Positions 14,591 to 16,566 of a stretch of DNA of 16,566 bases are shown here, one piece after another; position 1 is the stretch's first letter; every line of letters begins with the position of its first letter. The notes below the pieces were generated by a model, which saw only the letters and a list, made by a program, of their open reading frames with translations, was not told the DNA's origin and ran no database searches. The stretch spans positions 1-16,566 of the forward strand of contig DLYT01000007.1 of the NCBI GenBank assembly GCA_003447595.1, read 5' to 3'. This DNA is from Porphyromonadaceae bacterium. GTDB taxonomy: Bacteria; Bacteroidota; Bacteroidia; Bacteroidales; CAMTPD01. Made by a program: the position numbers and the translations under genes.

Positions 14591-15088
14591 ATGTTAACTA
14601 TAGAAATTATATCCAAGAATAGACTAGAAATTGTTCATAATCTAGCCAATCAAATCTTTCCTCATACGTATGCAAATATTCTTACGCCATGTCAAATTGA
14701 CTATATGATGAATGTCATGTATAGCATTCAAAGTTTAGAAAATCAGATTGAGGTGGAAAAGCAAATATTTCATCTAGTTAATTTAGAGAATACTCCTTGT
14801 GGCTACTTCTCGCTTGAATTAACAACACCTACTACCTGTATTTTACAAAAACTATACCTACTCCCATCTTTACACGGCAAAGGATACGGAAAGCAAATAT
14901 TGAATGAGGCAATTTCTTACATACGAACTCACATTCCTACTGTTGAAAAATTACAACTGTATGTCAACAGAGAAAATAAAGCTAAAGACTTTTATCTAAA
15001 CTATGGTTTCTCTATAAAAGACAGTCGAGATTTCCACATAGGAAATGGATATTATATGAACGATTATATAATGGAACTGCCATTATAA
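14591..15088 (+). CDS. GNAT-family N-acetyltransferase
   Basis: A 165-residue protein of the Gcn5-related N-acetyltransferase fold, which moves an acetyl group from acetyl-CoA to an amine on a small molecule, peptide or protein. Acetyl-CoA motif A is visible as LYLLPSLHGKGYGKQIL (88-104, the R/Q-x-x-G-x-G type loop). The motif B region is NRENKAKDFYLNYGF (126-140). The substrate cannot be told from the sequence; the closest pattern is the general single-domain cytoplasmic members. It is the only clear plus-strand gene here, divergent from the OsmC-like gene and convergent with the regulators. Its stop codon lies inside a strong inverted repeat. The ATG at 14591 is the first in frame with a normal N-terminus. 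Confidence 0.9.
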   Translation: MLTIEIISKNRLEIVHNLANQIFPHTYANILTPCQIDYMMNVMYSIQSLENQIEVEKQIFHLVNLENTPCGYFSLELTTPTTCILQKLYLLPSLHGKGYGKQILNEAISYIRTHIPTVEKLQLYVNRENKAKDFYLNYGFSIKDSRDFHIGNGYYMNDYIMELPL

Positions 15089-15151
15089 TCTCTATCTATA
15101 GTAAAAGTTTCAGGTAGAGATTATAAATACAACCTGTAACTTTTACTATAG
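15083..15151. repeat. two overlapping inverted repeats (A-B-A'-B'), mutually exclusive or pseudoknot
   Basis: Repeat A is a perfect 12-bp pair, 15083-15094 with 15115-15126, extended inward by a T-G wobble and two more pairs (to 15097/15112). Repeat B pairs 15096-15115 with 15132-15151, 19 of 20 positions, with one T-T mismatch (15110/15137). The arms interlock, so both full stems cannot form as simple hairpins. Repeat A covers the GNAT stop codon. No T-run follows on either strand, so this is not a usual intrinsic terminator. It lies between two converging genes and may act as a two-way stop, an RNA switch or a palindromic element. Confidence 0.7.
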
Positions 15152-15230
15152 GTTTAATCATTGTAATGGAAAAGCATAAAAATAAGGAATACAATTAATC
15201 TACACAACAAGTAGAACTAAAATAATCAAA

Positions 15231-15968
15231 TCAAAGCAAACCTTGCTTATATGCAACATATATTGCTTCTGAGATTGATTTTACTTTCAGTTTTTCAAAA
15301 ATAGAGTTTTTACAACGCTTCAGATAAAATAGAGGTATGTCAAGATTATCAGCTATTTCCTGTTCTTTTACACCCTCTCCCGACATGCAAAGAATATCAC
15401 ACTCTAAGCGTGACAACCGAGTTTCTTCTTCATCTACAAATCGATCAGAAGACGGAATATAGATAAGTGTTTTATCCTCGTTCACTTTATGCATCTTCAA
15501 AACAGGTTTGCCTATATAATTGATAGGCTCGAGAATACATAAGGATGCATACAAATTTTTATCTTCCGTATATACCAAAGGAATGATCTTTATACGGATT
15601 GCTTTATTGGCGCAGTCTGAATCATAATTATAGCAAATTGAAAAGTACAGATACTTATTCAACTCTTTCTTTTTGTGCAAAAAATAATCGGCGGTAACTT
15701 CTGCATACTTCTTCAATATATTCTTATCTGCTTGTTGCATAGAAGCAACAAGCCAATCAACTGATAAGCTATTGTGATCAGATCCAAAATCGGGAAACAA
15801 ACCGTAATCGTAGTTGAAAACAGTTACAGAAGAAAGATAATGATCAATCAAGATATGGGTTTGCTGACTATTACAAGCAACAGCTTCAAGGTTAAAGTGC
15901 ATGTTATCAAGGTTGAACTGCACACATTTGAACTTCTGAGTATTAATTAAAAGATTCTCAAAAAACAT
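15231..15968 (-). CDS. GerE/LuxR-type helix-turn-helix regulator, paralogue of the next gene
   Basis: A 245-residue DNA-binding protein. The C-terminal 60 residues (about 185-245: LSRLECDILCMSGEGVKEQE to AIYVAYKQGLL) have the layout of a GerE helix-turn-helix, with L-x3-E, E-I-A before the recognition helix, and the F-x-K-L end. The recognition helix is unusual, so DNA specificity cannot be inferred. The N-terminal 180 residues show no clear known domain; an aromatic-rich, PAS-like sensor is possible. It lacks a receiver domain, so it is not an ordinary response regulator. It lies 23 bp after the paralogue and is probably co-transcribed with it. The two C-terminal regions share about a third of residues. 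Confidence 0.8.
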   Translation of the reverse strand: MFFENLLINTQKFKCVQFNLDNMHFNLEAVACNSQQTHILIDHYLSSVTVFNYDYGLFPDFGSDHNSLSVDWLVASMQQADKNILKKYAEVTADYFLHKKKELNKYLYFSICYNYDSDCANKAIRIKIIPLVYTEDKNLYASLCILEPINYIGKPVLKMHKVNEDKTLIYIPSSDRFVDEEETRLSRLECDILCMSGEGVKEQEIADNLDIPLFYLKRCKNSIFEKLKVKSISEAIYVAYKQGLL

Positions 15969-15991
15969 ATCATACTAGATTAAAGTTATTA

Positions 15992-16566
15992 TTATAATAG
16001 ATTCTGCTTGAGTGCATAATAAAGAGCTTCTGGCATACTATAAACAGAAAGTTTCTTGAGTACTGATTTTTTATAGTATTTGATAAGATTGACTTCAACC
16101 TCCATCATTTCGGCCATTTCATACTCTCTTTTCCCCAAAGCCGTTAACTTTAGCACTTCCAACTCATTTTTATTTAATGCAGTTTTTTCTTCCAAAATAA
16201 ATTTATGAAGCCTATTATTGTAAATAAACCGCTTATTTTCTTTCGGGAAATAAATCTGAAAGGATACCGGTAAAATAGACATAGAAGGAGATGCATAAGT
16301 TAGTGAAAAATGGACCTTTTCATTTATTAGATAGATCGGATATAAAAAACACTCTATATTTAACCAATGACCCTCTTTATGCCACAAACGAAAATTATAT
16401 CTGATCGTATGATATATTCGACGATTATTACGCTCTTCACTTAAGAGCGAGTTTAATGCACATTGAGTTATTAATCGCAATAACTCCCCATCATCGGAAT
16501 GTACCAATTTAGATAAGAAGTTTGCTCCCAACTCAGCAGCTTCGTCTTCGCTATAGCCTGTTAATG
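15992..16566 (-). CDS. PAS-like plus GerE/LuxR-type regulator, 5' end cut by the window
   Basis: The C-terminal helix-turn-helix (LNKNELEVLKLTALGKREYE to ALYYALKQNLL) is like that of the next gene. The frame does not start inside the window: it stays open from 16529 to the right edge, and those codons read LTGYSEDEAAEL. Joined to the following FLSKLVHSDD and, farther on, RLWHKEGHW, this is the pattern of a PAS-3-type sensory domain (TGYS-x-EE, FL-x-VHPDD, R-x-H-KDG-x-W). So the product is a PAS sensor joined to a helix-turn-helix, with at least 190 residues visible. The signal sensed is unknown. The in-frame TTG at 16531 is not a true start. It is upstream of the paralogue with a gap of 23 bp. 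Confidence 0.8.
   Translation of the reverse strand, partial: LTGYSEDEAAELGANFLSKLVHSDDGELLRLITQCALNSLLSEERNNRRIYHTIRYNFRLWHKEGHWLNIECFLYPIYLINEKVHFSLTYASPSMSILPVSFQIYFPKENKRFIYNNRLHKFILEEKTALNKNELEVLKLTALGKREYEMAEMMEVEVNLIKYYKKSVLKKLSVYSMPEALYYALKQNLL

Noticed and set aside
15160..15195. ATTGTA/TACAAT inverted repeat between the overlapping stems and the regulator stop
   Set aside because: The stem is only 6 bp with a 24-nt spacer in AT-rich DNA, which is expected by chance.
16529..16531. TTG as start of the last regulator gene
   Set aside because: The frame stays open to the window edge, and the upstream codons complete a PAS-like motif.
1..16566. CRISPR arrays, insertion sequences, tRNA and rRNA genes
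   Set aside because: No regularly spaced direct repeats of CRISPR size, no transposase or integrase reading frame, and no cloverleaf or rRNA signature were seen on either strand.

Overview
The window looks like part of a Bacteroidales-type (phylum Bacteroidota) chromosome. It is AT-rich and carries the compact V/A-type ATPase operon with a DUF2764 gene that is typical of that phylum. Ribosome-binding purine tracts are weak or absent, several genes have TAnnTTTG-type -7 boxes, and two GerE-type regulators with a divergent helix-turn-helix sit at the right end. The genus cannot be fixed from the sequence alone. Nearly all genes lie on the minus strand; the one clear exception is a GNAT acetyltransferase.

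Layout from left to right. Positions 1-660 hold no convincing gene. Positions 23-409 contain at least eleven copies of a short motif, TTTGG-N2-CA, partly phased at 10-11 bp and arranged as three inverted structures; one of these is a 168-bp imperfect dyad around an AT-rich core. A strong bidirectional terminator hairpin (669-707) closes the next transcription unit. That unit, read right to left, is an MgtC-like membrane protein, an L-Ala-D/L-Glu-type dipeptide epimerase and an AGCS sodium:alanine symporter (3935 to 740). Upstream of it are a 37-kDa-type nucleoid-associated protein (5040-3985) and an unrecognised secreted protein, probably an outer-membrane beta-barrel (6307-5081), each with a good -7 box in front.

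The centre (14013-6514) is a complete V-type ATPase operon in the order E, DUF2764, A, B, D, I, K. It is tightly packed: E and DUF2764 abut with zero spacing and D and I overlap as ATGA. It ends in an intrinsic terminator (6348-6379). No separate C, F or G subunit gene is present. The DUF2764 protein occupies the place expected for a C/d-like subunit. The K (c-ring) subunit carries all the side-chain Na+ ligands I recall from Enterococcus hirae NtpK at a constant offset of eight residues. This suggests a Na+-coupled rotor, which would fit the sodium:alanine symporter nearby.

Upstream of the ATPase are an OsmC-family peroxidase-like gene (minus), possibly the first gene of the same transcript, and a divergent GNAT acetyltransferase (plus). 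The GNAT gene converges on two tandem paralogous LuxR/GerE-type regulators. The first of these runs off the right edge of the window, and its frame continues upstream into a PAS-like motif. Between the GNAT and regulator genes lie two overlapping, mutually exclusive inverted repeats in an A-B-A'-B' order.

The most noteworthy items are the phased repeat array at the left end, the interlocked inverted repeats at 15083-15151, the Na+-site signature in subunit K, and the reduced ATPase gene set.
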